A stretch of 64,000 nt of DNA from Pseudomonas panipatensis (GTDB taxonomy: Bacteria; Pseudomonadota; Gammaproteobacteria; Pseudomonadales; Pseudomonadaceae): NCBI RefSeq assembly GCF_900099785.1, contig NZ_FNDS01000006.1, positions 355,945 through 419,944 on the forward strand, written 5' to 3'. Position numbers and translations under genes: made by a program. Numbering within the stretch: the first letter of the stretch is position 1; the number at the start of each line of letters is the position of its first letter. The notes under the pieces were generated by a model. The model made no database searches and had not been told where the DNA came from. It saw only the letters and a list, made by a program, of their open reading frames with translations. This document shows, one piece after another, positions 55,736-63,548 of this stretch.

Positions 55736-56790
55736 CAGGGCTGGCCTCCCGCCGCGCTCAGGTAGAGCTGGTTCCAACTGCGCGCCAGGGTCGGCAGGTG
55801 GTAGTGGTCCAGTTGCCGGTGACGGCCTTCGTTGGCCAGCCGTTCAGCCAGCCGCGGGTCGTCCAGCAGGCGCGCGACCTGCGCGCCCAGCGCGGCGGTA
55901 TCGCCCGGCGCGGCGAGCAGCGCGGAGCGTTCCGCTTCGAGCATGTCGGGTACGCCGCCGACGGCGAAGGCCGCCACCGGGGTGGCGGCGCGCATGGCTT
56001 CGAGGAGGATCATCGGTGTGCCCTCGGTGCGCGAGCTGAGCACCAGCACCGCCAGCCGCCGCAGCCAGGCGTCCATGTCGGTCTGGTAGCCGGGCAGTTG
56101 GATACGCTGGCCCAGCCCGGCGGCGTCGATGCGCGCCTGCAGGGCGTCGCGCTGCGGGCCGTCGCCGAGCAGCACGGCGCGCAGTTCGGGACGTTGCCGG
56201 CACAGCGGGATGACTGCATCGAGGAACAGGTCCGGGCCTTTCTCGGCGCTCAGGCGGCCGACGAAGCCGAGCAGGGGCGGGCCCTGCGGGCGCTCGCGGC
56301 GGGGCGCGAGGCTTTCGTCCGGCAAGCCGTTGGGAATCACCAGCAACTTGCGTGCGCGGACCCCGGCCTGTTCGTGCAGGCGGGCGATGCTCTGCGCCAC
56401 GCAGACCACCTTGCGCACCCGCGCGCTGCGGCACAGCAGCAGGCTGATGCGGGTGTACAGGCGCTGTTTGCGGCTGCGCGGGGTGAAGCCATGCTGGGTC
56501 AGCACCAGCGGCAGGTCGAGCCAACTGGCACAGGCCCAGGCATACAGCTGGGCGCGGAAGTTGTGCGCGTTGAGCAGCCCCGGGCGGGCGCGCAGGTCGT
56601 CCAGCAGCTCGCCCAGGCCCTTGCAACTGCGGCACTCCACGCCGGCCTCGGCGAAGCGCGCCAGCAGCGCCGGCGGCGCATCGAGGAAGACCACCCGATG
56701 CTGCCCGGGCGTCACCCGGCAGTGGTCGAGCAGCATGCGCTCGGCACCGTAGAAGCCGCCGCTGTGGACCAGGTGGACGATCGCGTTCAC
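55735..56790 (-). CDS. Family 4 glycosyltransferase
   Basis: GT4, GT-B-fold enzyme of 351 aa. N-terminal acceptor domain with the glycine-rich HSGGFYGAERML and C-terminal nucleotide-sugar domain PLLGFVGRLSAEKGPDLFLDA. The conserved E-x7-E region is SRTEGTPMILLEAMRAATPV. ATG 56790 is ten bases after the stop of the chain-length protein. Retaining transfer of one sugar to the growing lipid-linked unit. Confidence 0.9.
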   Translation of the reverse strand: MNAIVHLVHSGGFYGAERMLLDHCRVTPGQHRVVFLDAPPALLARFAEAGVECRSCKGLGELLDDLRARPGLLNAHNFRAQLYAWACASWLDLPLVLTQHGFTPRSRKQRLYTRISLLLCRSARVRKVVCVAQSIARLHEQAGVRARKLLVIPNGLPDESLAPRRERPQGPPLLGFVGRLSAEKGPDLFLDAVIPLCRQRPELRAVLLGDGPQRDALQARIDAAGLGQRIQLPGYQTDMDAWLRRLAVLVLSSRTEGTPMILLEAMRAATPVAAFAVGGVPDMLEAERSALLAAPGDTAALGAQVARLLDDPRLAERLANEGRHRQLDHYHLPTLARSWNQLYLSAAGGQP

Positions 56791-56800
56791 GACCGTGCGC

Positions 56801-58393
56801 TCACTGCCGGACCCAATGCCAGACCCACGGCCAACTCCAGCGCTTGTAAGGGTTGACCTCCTTTTCCTCGGTCAGATTGATCACCATCAGCACCGGCAGG
56901 TTGAGGTGCTGGGCGATCTGCGCCGGGTGCTTGAAGCTGTGGTCGAAGAACTCGCGCACATAGCCCAGGGCGATGGCCAGCAGCAGGCCGGTGAGCAGAC
57001 CCAGGGGGATGACCACGCCGGGTTTCGGGAAGGCCGCTTCGGTGGGTTCGTAGGGCTCGCTGAGGACGCGCGCGTTGGACAGGTCGCCGTCGATCAGGCG
57101 CTGGCCGCGGCTTTCTTCGTAGCGCTGGGTGTAGGTGAAGAAGGCCTTGTGCAGGGCGTCGATCTCGGTGTCGAGCTGGCGCAGCTTGCTGTCCACTTCC
57201 TGCAGTTGGCGCACGCGCGCCTTGTAGTCGTCGATGCGCGCGGTCTTCTGCTGGATCACCGCGTTGATCACCGCCAGGTCGTTGTTGCGTTCGTTGATGC
57301 GGTTGGACACCACCTTGAGGAATTGCTGGCGGGTGCGCGCGATTTCGTCGCGTTGCAGTTGCACCGGCTGGCTGTCGGCCTGGAAGGCCGAGGAGGTGTT
57401 GCCGTAGCGGCTGACCAGGTCGCTCAGGCGTTCGCCGAGCTGTTTGACCTCGCGGTCTTCGTAGGCGACGTTGTCGATGGTGTTGGCGAAGCTGAAGGGG
57501 AAGCTGTAGTCGGTCAGCCCGGCTTTCTTGGCCGCCGCCAGGTTGCGGTTCAGGTAGTCGAGCCAGCGTTGCGCTTCGAGGGCGCGGTCATGGTACAGGT
57601 TGAGCGCCTGCTCTTCGGTGTTGATGGCGTTCAGGCGGAAGGTGATCTCTTCCTTGGGATCGGAGGCATGGGCCGCTTCGAGCAGCGCCAGGCGATTGCT
57701 TTCCAGGTTGTCCAGGCGCTGCTGGTACTGCGCTTTCTTCTGCTCGTAGAAGGCCTGCGGCAAGTCGTTGGATTGCAGCTCCTGGCGATTCTTCAGGTAG
57801 TTGGCCAGCAGGCGCTGGACGAACAGCGTGCCTTGCTGCGGGTCGCTGGAGCGGTAGTTCACCGAGATCACGTTGGAGCCGGGCAGGGTTTCCACCTTCA
57901 GCGCCTTGAGCGCCTGTTCCGTGTAGGCATCCAGCGAGGTATCGCGCAGCGGATCGACCTCCAGGCCGACCGCGCTGCGCAGCGGGTTGATCACGTGGCT
58001 GCGCAGCGGATCGACCAGGAAGCGCTTGAGCGGATTCAGCAGTAGGGTGCTGATCAGCCCGGAGGACGGCTTGAACTCGCCGCTCTTGCGCAGCTCGTCG
58101 ATGGTTCCGCGGACCAGGGTCGGCGAGCGCAGGATGTTGCTCTCGGTTTCCATGTCCGCCAGCGACGGCGGAATGAACTTGTCCGAGTCCGGCGTCAGCG
58201 AGGTGCTGGCGTCGCTCTGCGAGAGTTTCTTCGACTGCACGATGACTTCGGCGGTGACGTCGAAGTTCTGTTTCAGCACCAGCGGAATGAGCAGGGTGAT
58301 CACGGCGAAGCCGAGGAACACCCGTTTGATCAGCCGGCCGTTGGAGAAGAACACCCGAAGGAACTCATGCAGATAGTTTTCCATTCTGTTCAT
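56801..58393 (-). CDS. Polysaccharide co-polymerase (Wzz/GumC-like chain-length protein)
   Basis: Inner-membrane PCP of 530 aa: TM1 about 22-41, a large periplasmic part with long coiled-coil stretches around 200-420, and TM2 about 458-477 (VVIPLGLLTGLLLAIALGYV). It has no fused kinase domain, so it is GumC/PCP-2b-like, with a separate kinase-like protein encoded nearby. The C-terminal tail is unusually tryptophan-rich (RWSWPWVWHWVRQ). GGAG precedes ATG 58393. It sets chain length and couples to the OPX lipoprotein. Confidence 0.88.
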   Translation of the reverse strand: MNRMENYLHEFLRVFFSNGRLIKRVFLGFAVITLLIPLVLKQNFDVTAEVIVQSKKLSQSDASTSLTPDSDKFIPPSLADMETESNILRSPTLVRGTIDELRKSGEFKPSSGLISTLLLNPLKRFLVDPLRSHVINPLRSAVGLEVDPLRDTSLDAYTEQALKALKVETLPGSNVISVNYRSSDPQQGTLFVQRLLANYLKNRQELQSNDLPQAFYEQKKAQYQQRLDNLESNRLALLEAAHASDPKEEITFRLNAINTEEQALNLYHDRALEAQRWLDYLNRNLAAAKKAGLTDYSFPFSFANTIDNVAYEDREVKQLGERLSDLVSRYGNTSSAFQADSQPVQLQRDEIARTRQQFLKVVSNRINERNNDLAVINAVIQQKTARIDDYKARVRQLQEVDSKLRQLDTEIDALHKAFFTYTQRYEESRGQRLIDGDLSNARVLSEPYEPTEAAFPKPGVVIPLGLLTGLLLAIALGYVREFFDHSFKHPAQIAQHLNLPVLMVINLTEEKEVNPYKRWSWPWVWHWVRQ

Positions 58394-58406
58394 GCTGGGC
58401 TCCGGT

Positions 58407-59441
58407 TCAGTTGTTGTTGTTCTTGTTGTCGACGCGATAGGAGAAGCCGAAGCCGATCCCCTGGAAGAGGATCACATCGGCCAGTTGCCGACTCAGTTGG
58501 CCCGCCTCGACCAGCTTCGACTTGGGCACGTAGAGCAGGTCGTCCGGTTGCAGGTAGGCGAATTGCAGGGCATCGCCCTGGGCGGCTTTCTTCACGTCGT
58601 AGACCTTCGCTTCGACGTTGTCGCCGCGGCGGTGCATGACCACCACCGAGTCGAGGCGCGCGCTGCCGGTGCTGCCGTGAGCCAGGGCCAGCGCTTCGAG
58701 CACCGAGACCGGCCGGCGGATCGGGTAGGCGCCCGGCTGGCCCACTTCGCCGAGGACGAACACTTCGTTGGCGGCGGTGCTCTTGAGCATGACGTCGACC
58801 TGCACCATCGAACGCACCTTGTTCGCCTCTTTCGCGTAGCGCGCGTTGAGGCTGTTCTGCAGCTCATCGACCGTCATCCCCTGCAGCGACATCGAGCCGA
58901 GCAGCGGGAAGCTGGCGCGGCCGTCGGAGCCGACGGTGATCTCGCGGCTCAGGCCGGTCACCGGATGGATCAGGGTGTTACGCAGGTTGTCGGTCTGTGC
59001 GAGGGGTTTGGAGACCGAAAGGAACACGTCCTTGGCGCTGTTCTTCAGCACCTTCTCGTAGTGGCTGGCGATCAGCCGCTGGGCCTGGGCGACACTCAGG
59101 CCAGCGACTTTCAGCGGCGCCACGTAGGGCAGGTCGACGGTGCCGTCGGGCATCACCAGGCGGGTGCCGCTGAGCTGGCTGGCGCTGTAGAAGTTCAGCT
59201 CCAGCTGGTCGCCGGGCTGGATGGCGTAGGGCCCGCTGCTGGTGGTGTCGAGACGGAAGATCACGTCGAGCACATCCTGCGGACGCAGGACCTGCTTGAC
59301 CGGCATGACCTCGCGCAGCTGTGCCTTGTCCGGCGAGGCGGTGAGGACGTTCACCGGGGTGGTCTGGTTGTGCGGGTCCGGCGTCGAGCAACCGCCCAGC
59401 GCCAACAGCAGGCAGGAGAAAACGGTCAATGTGGTGCGCAT
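58407..59441 (-). CDS. OPX polysaccharide export lipoprotein (Wza/GumB-like)
   Basis: Outer-membrane export lipoprotein of 344 aa. The signal peptide ends in lipobox LGGC (Cys about 18). A Poly_export domain (YAIQPGDQLELNFYSASQL, MPDGTVDLPYV) and SLBB-type domains follow (VFVLGEVGQPGAYPI, PVSVLEALALAHGS). It ends in an Asn-rich tail. ATG 59441 has GAGGG upstream; a TTG at 59447 is less likely. Works with the PCP to span the periplasm. Confidence 0.9.
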   Translation of the reverse strand: MRTTLTVFSCLLLALGGCSTPDPHNQTTPVNVLTASPDKAQLREVMPVKQVLRPQDVLDVIFRLDTTSSGPYAIQPGDQLELNFYSASQLSGTRLVMPDGTVDLPYVAPLKVAGLSVAQAQRLIASHYEKVLKNSAKDVFLSVSKPLAQTDNLRNTLIHPVTGLSREITVGSDGRASFPLLGSMSLQGMTVDELQNSLNARYAKEANKVRSMVQVDVMLKSTAANEVFVLGEVGQPGAYPIRRPVSVLEALALAHGSTGSARLDSVVVMHRRGDNVEAKVYDVKKAAQGDALQFAYLQPDDLLYVPKSKLVEAGQLSRQLADVILFQGIGFGFSYRVDNKNNNN

Positions 59442-59454
59442 GGCCAACCCTCGC

Positions 59455-60099
59455 TCAGAGATTGTCGTAGACCCACTTCGGCATGTAGTAGCGGCGCGCG
59501 TTGAACACGCTGCCGATCAGCCGGGCATTGGCTTGGGTGAGGCGCTGGACCGCGGCCTGGGCCACTTCCCAGCGGGTCTCTTCGCCGCGTACCACCAGCG
59601 CCACGCCATCCACCAGGGCGGCCAGGCCCAGGGTGTCGGCGTTGGCGTAGATGGCTTCGCCGTCGATGACCACGAAGCGGTAGTGCTCGCGGAGCTTGCT
59701 GAAGAGTTGTTCGACGGCCTGTGGCGAGAGGCGGCCGTTGTGCTGCCAGTAGTGCCCCAGCGGCATGAAGTGGAAGGGCAGGTTGGCGCTGGCCTCGATG
59801 CAGCGTTCGAGGGGCGGTGGCGACTCCGCCAGCACCAGGTCGAGGAAGCCATGCTCCTGGCCCAGGCCGAAGTTCTGCGTGAGGTTCTCCTTGGACAGGC
59901 TGGCATCGATCAGCAGCACCTGGCCGCGGCAACTGCGCGCCAGTTCGCCGGCCAGCATCAGGGCGCTGGTGGTGGTGCCGCTGCCGCTGTTGGCGGCGGT
60001 CAGCAAGATGATCTTGAGGTCCTGATCGAGAACGATCGCGGCCAGGTTGTTTTCACTCGGGCGCTGGACTGCCAGGCTTTGGGAAGAGGAACCATCCAT
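59455..60099 (-). CDS. CpsD/BY-kinase-like ATPase with degenerate P-loop
   Basis: Cytoplasmic protein of 214 aa of the MinD/CpsD-type group. The Walker A position reads ANSGSGTTTS (about 36-45) instead of GxGK(S/T): the essential lysine is replaced by threonine. Walker A' is LLIDASLSKE and the Walker B site VVIDGEA. The usual C-terminal tyrosine cluster is reduced to YYMPKWVY. Kinase activity is therefore doubtful; a regulatory partner of the PCP is more likely. It lies between the sugar transferase and OPX genes, 13 nt before the OPX start. Confidence 0.75.
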   Translation of the reverse strand: MDGSSSQSLAVQRPSENNLAAIVLDQDLKIILLTAANSGSGTTTSALMLAGELARSCRGQVLLIDASLSKENLTQNFGLGQEHGFLDLVLAESPPPLERCIEASANLPFHFMPLGHYWQHNGRLSPQAVEQLFSKLREHYRFVVIDGEAIYANADTLGLAALVDGVALVVRGEETRWEVAQAAVQRLTQANARLIGSVFNARRYYMPKWVYDNL

Positions 60100-60100
60100 C

Positions 60101-60865
60101 TCAACTCGCTCCGTGGCCGGTTATGACTATCAGGGGGGTCTTGAGCAGAATCTTCAGGTCGAGCCAGGGGCTCTGCTCGGCGATATAGGCCATGTCGAGG
60201 AGGACACGGCCGTCGAAATCCACGTCGCTGCGCCCGGAGATCTGCCACAGCCCGGTGATGCCGGGGTAGACGCCGAGGCGGCTGAGGTGGTGCTCGCGGT
60301 AGGTGCGCGCGTTGAACGATGTCGGGCGCGGGCCGACCAGACGCATCTGGCCGAGCACCACATTGAACAGGTTGGGCAGCTCGTCCAGGCTGCTGCGCCG
60401 CAGCAGCCTGCCGATGGGGGTGATGCGCGGGTCGCGGTCGATCTTGAAGTCGACCGAGGCGGGGCCGTGCTTGTTCAGGTGGCGCAGGGAGTCTTTCAGT
60501 TTCTCGGCATCCACCACCATGGTGCGGAACTTGATCATGCCGAAGCGCCGGCCGTAGATGCCGGTGCGTTGCTGCACGAAGAACACCGGGCCCGGGCTGC
60601 TCAGCTTGACCGCCAGGGCCACCAGCAGCATCAGCGGGGCCAGGCAGAGCAGGATCAGCAGGGCGAGCGTTGCCGAGGTACAGCGTTTGCTGCGCGACAG
60701 GGTCCATGGGCGGCCGCCCGGGCGGCCGCTGATCCAGCCGCGGTCATTCCTGGCCGTGGCCTCGGCGATTTTCTGGCGCAGTTCCCCTTCGCGGCGCTCC
60801 TTGCGCGCTTGGGTGGTTGCCTCCTCGCCCGTGCCCGACGAGGGAAACGACTTTTCCATCTCCAT
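60101..60865 (-). CDS. Initiating sugar transferase (undecaprenyl-phosphate phosphotransferase)
   Basis: Bacterial sugar transferase of 254 aa that starts the repeat unit on undecaprenyl phosphate. One membrane segment about 68-90 and the catalytic domain with IKFRTM, RRSSLDELPNLFNV, MRLVGPRP and PGITGLWQISGR. It is the short monotopic type, without the N-terminal multi-TM region of WcaJ/WbaP. A charged soluble stretch of about 60 residues precedes the membrane segment. ATG 60865 has GGAG upstream. Confidence 0.92.
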   Translation of the reverse strand: MEMEKSFPSSGTGEEATTQARKERREGELRQKIAEATARNDRGWISGRPGGRPWTLSRSKRCTSATLALLILLCLAPLMLLVALAVKLSSPGPVFFVQQRTGIYGRRFGMIKFRTMVVDAEKLKDSLRHLNKHGPASVDFKIDRDPRITPIGRLLRRSSLDELPNLFNVVLGQMRLVGPRPTSFNARTYREHHLSRLGVYPGITGLWQISGRSDVDFDGRVLLDMAYIAEQSPWLDLKILLKTPLIVITGHGAS

Positions 60866-60921
60866 TCCAGTGCTCCGTTGGCGGCGGCGCCGCCGAATGC
60901 CGGTGTCGAATGAATGGGAAA

Positions 60922-61953
60922 TCAGGCCCTGGCCCTGGCGATTTCCGGCTGGTAGTACGACTGGTACCAGTCGATGAATCGGCGCATGCCTTCGGCCAGC
61001 TCCACCCTGGGGCTGAAACCGGTGACCTGCGCCAGATCGCTGGCGTCGGCGCAGGTGTCGAGTACATCGCCCTGTTGCAGTGGCAGCAGCTCCAGCTGCG
61101 CCTTGCGCCCGAGCAGGCGCTCCAGCAGGGACACATAATCCTTGAGCGCCACGGGGCGCTGGCCGCCGATGTTGAACAGCCGCCAGGGCGCCATGCTGCT
61201 GGCCGGGTCGGGCTGCAGGCGGTCCCACTGCGGGTTGCCGCGCGGCGGCTGGTCGAGCAGGCGCAGCAGCGACTCGACGATGTCGTCGATGTAGGTGAAG
61301 TCGCGCTGGTGCTGGCCGTGGTTGAACAGCTTGAGCGGTTCGCCTCGGCAGATCGCCTGGGCGAACAGCACCGGCGACATGTCCGGGCGTCCCCAGGGGC
61401 CGTAGACCGTGAAGAAGCGCAGGCCGGTGCAAGGAATGGCGTAGAGATGGCTGTAGCTGTGGGCCATCAGCTCGTTGGCTTTCTTGCTCGCCGCGTACAG
61501 CGACAGCGGGTGGTCGGTGTTGTCCCGCACGCCATAGGGAACCCGCTGGTTGGCCCCGTACACCGAACTGGACGAGGCGTAGACCAGGTGTTCCGGCGGC
61601 TGCCGACGGCAGGCTTCGAGGACGTTGAGGAAGCCGGCCAGGTTGCTTTGCAGATAGGCCTGCGGGTTCTCCAGCGAGTAACGCACGCCGGCCTGGGCGG
61701 CGAGATGGATCACCACCTGCGGGCGGACCGCGGCGAACAGTCGTTGCAGGCCCGTGGCGTCGCACAGGTCGAGGCGCCGCAGGGGGAAGCGGTAGCCCTG
61801 GCTCTCGATCCAGCGCACCCGGTCGAGCTTCAGCTGCGGGTCGTAGTAGCTGTTGAAGTTGTCCAGCCCGACGACCTCGTGACCGTCACGCAACAGGCGC
61901 AGGGTGGTGTGGGCGCCGATGAAGCCGGCCGCGCCGGTGACGAGAATCTTCAT
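60922..61953 (-). CDS. NAD-dependent epimerase, UDP-glucuronate 4-epimerase-like
   Basis: Extended SDR of 343 aa. NAD site TGAAGFIG (6-13), catalytic YAASKKANE (Tyr-x3-Lys), ASSSSVYGANQRVPY, FFTVYGPWGRPDMS and RDFTYIDDIVE. The full pattern, including YYDPQLKLDRV near the N terminus, is that of UDP-glucuronate 4-epimerases, which make UDP-galacturonate. So the polymer probably contains galacturonic acid. First gene of the cluster, behind a long upstream region. Confidence 0.85.
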   Translation of the reverse strand: MKILVTGAAGFIGAHTTLRLLRDGHEVVGLDNFNSYYDPQLKLDRVRWIESQGYRFPLRRLDLCDATGLQRLFAAVRPQVVIHLAAQAGVRYSLENPQAYLQSNLAGFLNVLEACRRQPPEHLVYASSSSVYGANQRVPYGVRDNTDHPLSLYAASKKANELMAHSYSHLYAIPCTGLRFFTVYGPWGRPDMSPVLFAQAICRGEPLKLFNHGQHQRDFTYIDDIVESLLRLLDQPPRGNPQWDRLQPDPASSMAPWRLFNIGGQRPVALKDYVSLLERLLGRKAQLELLPLQQGDVLDTCADASDLAQVTGFSPRVELAEGMRRFIDWYQSYYQPEIARARA

Positions 61954-62812
61954 GGAAAGATGGCACCCCGGCTGACAACAGACTGGCTAGGGAGCAAGCC
62001 GCAAAGGACGGTCCCGAGGTCGCCACGAGCGGAACCGGCGAATGCGCCGGGCCTGCCTGCAGCCGACGGGTTGACCGCTGCGCGGGCCTGATTCCGGCCC
62101 GGATACTGCTTTCCGACAACGCTGACATCCACTGTAGCGCTCTCCATGCGGTGGCTCGGTTCGTTTGGGCCATGGGCTAACTGATGGCCTGACGACAGTA
62201 TATATGCTGTTTTTTTGACTTGTTCCGCCTTGGCTGTCGATATATTGGCGCACTATTTTGGTGCTGAGACTTCTTCGCAACGAGTGACTTACACCTGCTG
62301 GGAATATGCCCTGCTGATTCAAGGTGTTAAGCCATGCAGACGAAGTAAAGCAGCAGATACAGATTTCTGTCTGGGTAGGAGAAATCTGTAAAAAAAACTG
62401 ACGATCGGTAGTCCGGATGGCGTATGAAAATTCATATTTGCGCGCCACTCACATCGCCAGGCCAGGCGTATATGGCCCGCATCACCTAGCCTGTAGCGAA
62501 CGGCGTTGCTCATTGTCGAAGGAAAACGCCGTCAGCTTTTCCGACAAACAGCCATGCCGGTCCTGGCGCGGTTGGCTCGGGTCTGGATCGCGCCCATTCG
62601 GCCGATGGCCCACAGCTATCGGCGTCAAATCCTTAACGTAGCGGCTGCGTATTCAGCCGAAAGGCCAATGCATTGACTCTTTCTCCCGCCCTTGCGGCGC
62701 AAAATTCTTTGCTAACATTCTGTAACAGATGGCCTTGCTGGCCTTTTGCTAACCGTTTGATGGCACTGTCGCATCCCCTTGCAATCGCTCGACTGTCTCG
62801 AAGGAGAGGGTC
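61954..62812. other. Long AT-richer upstream region of the exopolysaccharide cluster
   Basis: 860 bp without a supported gene, clearly lower in GC than the flanks between about 62190 and 62430. It should hold the leftward cluster promoter and the rightward promoter of the GNAT-like gene. A rightward TTGACT (62215-62220) and GATATA (62239-62244) are spaced 18 bp. An inverted repeat CAGATTTCT / AGAAATCTG (62360-62388, 11-nt loop) precedes an A-run. I found no JUMPstart/ops element. The open frames here lack ribosome sites and family likeness. Confidence 0.45.
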
Positions 62813-63481
62813 ATGGCCGTACAGCAATTCATTCAGAAAAGTCAGCTGAAGATTCGCCAGCACGGGCTCGCCAATACCGCGCACCAGGCCCTGCTGAAGG
62901 TGGTCAACAGCGTGCTGCTGTTCAAGATCCTGCGTGGCCTGACCTTGCAGAAAGTCGATCCGCGTTTCCTCGAACTGCCGGCGCATTACCGCGGTCTCTT
63001 CCTCAGCGAGGCCATGCTGCGGCACTACGCCAGCGATCCGCGCAATGAACTTCCCGAGGACTTTCTCGATGCCGCCCTGGCCAAGGGTGACCAGTGCTAC
63101 GGCATCTTCGACGGCGAGCGCCTGGCCTCCTATGGCTGGTATTCGCGCAAACCGACCCACATCGAGCCGGAGGTGCTGGACCTGCACTTCGCCGCCGGCT
63201 ACGTCTACATGTACAAGGGCTTCACCCATCACGACTACCGCGGCCAGCGCCTGCACGCCATCGGCATGAACCTGGCCTTGCAGCACTACCTCGAAGCGGG
63301 CGCCAAGGGCTTGGTGTCCTATGTCGAGTCGGCCAACTTCGATTCGCTGAAGTCCTGTTACCGCCTGGGCTATGTGGACACCGGCTCGATCTACCTGATG
63401 CGCCTGTTCGGGCGTTACCTGAGCTTCGCCAGCGGCGGCTGCCGGCCCTTCGGCCTGGCACTGAAGCCGGCCCGGGCCTAA
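62813..63481 (+). CDS. GNAT-like acyltransferase-fold protein
   Basis: Protein of 222 aa. The middle and C-terminal parts look like a GNAT domain: GIFDGERLASYGWYSRKPTH, VYMYKGFTHHDYRGQRLHA (acyl-CoA-binding-like loop), GAKGLVSYVESANFDSLKS and YRLGYVDTGSIYLMRLFG. The first 50 residues are basic and partly hydrophobic, possibly membrane-associated. GGAGAGG precedes ATG 62813. It stands alone, divergent from the exopolysaccharide cluster and possibly part of it functionally. Substrate unknown. Confidence 0.7.
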   Translation: MAVQQFIQKSQLKIRQHGLANTAHQALLKVVNSVLLFKILRGLTLQKVDPRFLELPAHYRGLFLSEAMLRHYASDPRNELPEDFLDAALAKGDQCYGIFDGERLASYGWYSRKPTHIEPEVLDLHFAAGYVYMYKGFTHHDYRGQRLHAIGMNLALQHYLEAGAKGLVSYVESANFDSLKSCYRLGYVDTGSIYLMRLFGRYLSFASGGCRPFGLALKPARA

Positions 63482-63509
63482 GGCCCGCCGGCCGTTACCG
63501 TGCAACGGC

Positions 63510-63533
63510 AAGAGGCGCCGGCAGGCGCCTCTT
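63510..63533. terminator. Hairpin between convergent genes
   Basis: Perfect 10-bp stem AAGAGGCGCC / GGCGCCTCTT with loop GGCA, about 30 nt past the GNAT-like stop and 16 nt past the aceF stop. Each strand has only two U after the stem, but both directions end here, so a bidirectional terminator is likely. Confidence 0.7.
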
Positions 63534-63548
63534 GGGTGTCCGCCCGGC

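Noticed and set aside
61987..62513. Small minus-strand frames in the AT-rich region upstream of the epimerase
   Set aside because: No plausible starts or motifs; they cross promoter-like sequence.
61954..62812. JUMPstart/ops element for the exopolysaccharide cluster
   Set aside because: I searched by eye for GGCGGTAG on both strands in the upstream region and found none.
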